Source: Stieleria sp. JC731
GTDB taxonomy: Bacteria; Planctomycetota; Planctomycetia; Pirellulales; Pirellulaceae
Assembly: GCF_020966635.1 (NCBI RefSeq)
Contig: NZ_JAJKFQ010000002.1
Span: 1,054,001-1,118,000 of the forward strand
Direction of reading: 5' to 3'
DNA length: 64,000 bases
The notes beneath the pieces are model-generated. The model had not been told where the DNA came from. It saw only the letters and a list, made by a program, of their open reading frames with translations, and did no database searches. Positions 62,781 to 64,000 of this stretch are shown one piece after another. A program made the translations under genes and the position numbers. How positions within the stretch are numbered: the first letter of the stretch is position 1; each line of letters opens with the position of its first letter.

Positions 62781-63227
62781 GTTTTGCTTCCTTCTTTGCC
62801 ACGTTGGAAATTGTCGGCGGTAAATGGTGCGGCGGGTGATCGTTCACACCTCCGTTCGTCCGCTCGGACCCCCCAGAGCGGACTGGTCGATATCACCGAC
62901 CGTGAAACTTACCCGCGACTGCCAACAGTCACAACCAAACAAGCGTGGAAAACTTGTTGGCGACAATGGATTTATCGCGGTGCCGTGGACACGTGCGGTC
63001 AACAGGAACCGAATTCATTTTAATGGGCAGCCAATCTCTGCCCCTCGCTCGGAATCGATTCCCTGAGCCACATAACCGCCAGCAAGCTGAGTCGCATCAT
63101 TGCTATCAAAACGTTGATGCCACAGCGTCTTGTAACAGAACGCCGTCGCTAACTTCTACCGCACCGTCAGATGTGCGAAAAGCAGACTATCTGTTAGGTT
63201 GGCTTTGTCTTCTGCCAGCCCTATCGT
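62781..63227. other. Gap between recA and the DinG-type gene
   Basis: The 447 bp contain recA's Shine-Dalgarno site (62787-62793) and must hold both promoters. I found no coding frame with a motif and no clear LexA box: two GTTC words near 62840 are 8 bp apart, which is not a standard spacing. Confidence 0.5.
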
Positions 63228-64000
63228 TTGCCTGCCTGTCTTCTGTCAGAGCAGCCGAACAAATCTACCGATCCGCAAACCCCTCCGATCGAATTGTCTA
63301 CCGAAGAGCTGAATGTTGATTCGATCCTTGGCAGTCAGGGACGAATCGCTGCGCGGCTATCGGGTTACGAAGCTCGATCACAACAATTGGCGATGGCCGA
63401 AGCGGTCGCCGAAGCTCTTCGCACCGACAAACATTTGGTCGCCGAAGCTGGCACCGGAACCGGCAAGAGCTTTGCTTATCTCGTTCCCGCGATCTTGCAC
63501 GCTACCGGTGAACCCATCCAGCCGCGCAAAAAGGCTGAATCTGAACAGGGTGAAGGCGAAGCTCACAAACCTCGCGTGCTGATTTCGACACATACGATCA
63601 GCCTTCAAGAACAACTGATCGCAAAGGACCTGCCGTTACTTAACAGCGTGATCCCTCGCGAATTCACGAGTGTATTGGTGAAAGGACGCGGGAACTATCT
63701 TTCCAAACGTCGACTCGATCGAACGATGGCGAAGATGACTTCGCTGTTAAGCTCCGATCAACAGTACCAGCAGCTAAACAAAATCCGTGCGTGGACACGC
63801 GATTCCAATGACGGTTCGTTAGCAACCATGCCGCTGCGTCCCGACCGAGAAGTCTGGAACGAAATCCTCAGTGACACCGGTAATTGCCTGCGAAAGAAGT
63901 GCGATCACTTCAATGATTGCTTCTATTTCAAAGCTCGACGTCGCGCCCAAAACGCTCAGCTCTTGATCGTCAATCACGCGATGTTCTTCAGCGACTTGGC
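63228..64000 (+). CDS. dinG: DinG-family DNA helicase, C-terminus cut by window edge
   Basis: The frame starts at TTG 63228 or later; an in-frame TAG stop at 63195 bounds it upstream and no ATG precedes the helicase core. About 257 residues are visible before the window ends. The core shows GYEARSQQLAMAEAVAEAL (Q motif), Walker A HLVAEAGTGTGKSFAYL, motif Ia (VLISTHTISLQEQLIAKDLP) and a cysteine cluster (TGNCLRKKCDHFNDCFYF) for the [4Fe-4S] domain. It ends AQLLIVNHAMFFSDL. DinG is an Fe-S 5'-3' helicase that unwinds R-loops and G-quadruplex-like structures. The whole C-terminal half lies outside the window. Confidence 0.93.
   Translation, partial: MPACLLSEQPNKSTDPQTPPIELSTEELNVDSILGSQGRIAARLSGYEARSQQLAMAEAVAEALRTDKHLVAEAGTGTGKSFAYLVPAILHATGEPIQPRKKAESEQGEGEAHKPRVLISTHTISLQEQLIAKDLPLLNSVIPREFTSVLVKGRGNYLSKRRLDRTMAKMTSLLSSDQQYQQLNKIRAWTRDSNDGSLATMPLRPDREVWNEILSDTGNCLRKKCDHFNDCFYFKARRRAQNAQLLIVNHAMFFSDL

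Noticed and set aside
62835..62860. GTTC direct repeat before recA as a LexA box
   Set aside because: The two GTTC words are 8 bp apart, not the 7 bp of the alphaproteobacterial box, and no second copy is seen near dinG.

Overview
The window looks like chromosomal DNA of a planctomycete of the Pirellulaceae (Rhodopirellula-like). The supporting signs are a secreted protein with the planctomycete N-terminal motif ESLESRRLLA (LEPR-XLL type) and a C-terminal dockerin, a membrane-anchored Ser/Thr kinase, an ECF sigma factor paired with a very large sensor-like partner, TTG/GTG starts and weak Shine-Dalgarno sites. An LpxB gene points to a Gram-negative style envelope. No rRNA, tRNA or CRISPR array was seen. 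Both edge genes are cut: a Ser/Thr kinase on the left (C-terminus missing) and a DinG-type helicase on the right (C-terminus missing).

Layout. 1-7 kb: kinase, DCC-family thiol protein, large coiled-coil membrane protein, HemW, and a receiver-HATPase signalling protein. 7-14 kb: HlyD-type adaptor plus MacB/FtsX-type permease (no ATPase beside them), then a minus-strand GntR(YtrA-type)-ABC ATPase-ABC permease operon with a clear operator over its promoter. 14-28.5 kb: a minus-strand block with an ECF sigma factor overlapping a 1691-residue alpha-2-macroglobulin whose N-terminus looks like an anti-sigma domain, followed closely by a release-factor-like protein, a NosR-like two-FMN-domain electron carrier and a zinc-ribbon membrane protein. 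Upstream lie a VWA protein and TrkH. 29-35 kb: SRAP protein, a GxxExxY (PD-(D/E)XK-like) gene set between 39-bp direct repeats, aspartate/aromatic aminotransferase, hydroxypyruvate-isomerase-like protein, CPBP protease and ArgC. 35-42 kb: secreted metzincin with dockerin, a DNA methyltransferase fused to a GIY-YIG-like domain, and a non-coding repeat region. 42-55 kb: Tat-exported Gfo/Idh/MocA oxidoreductase, NIPSNAP protein, GlmU-like enzyme, LpxB, PepA, UbiD-like decarboxylase and an SDR. 55-64 kb: small hypotheticals, RuvX, FabZ-like dehydratase with a 32-residue basic protein upstream, a secreted HExxH protein, TANGO2-like protein, DUF971, DJ-1/PfpI, RecA and DinG.

The most unusual items are the sigma/anti-sigma-macroglobulin unit and the operon behind it, the repeat-bounded GxxExxY cassette with its symmetrical heptamer array, the methyltransferase-GIY-YIG fusion, two diverged copies of an approximately 146-bp intergenic element 49 kb apart, and a 131-bp element with perfect 16-bp inverted termini. 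All calls come from reading the sequence; no database search was run.
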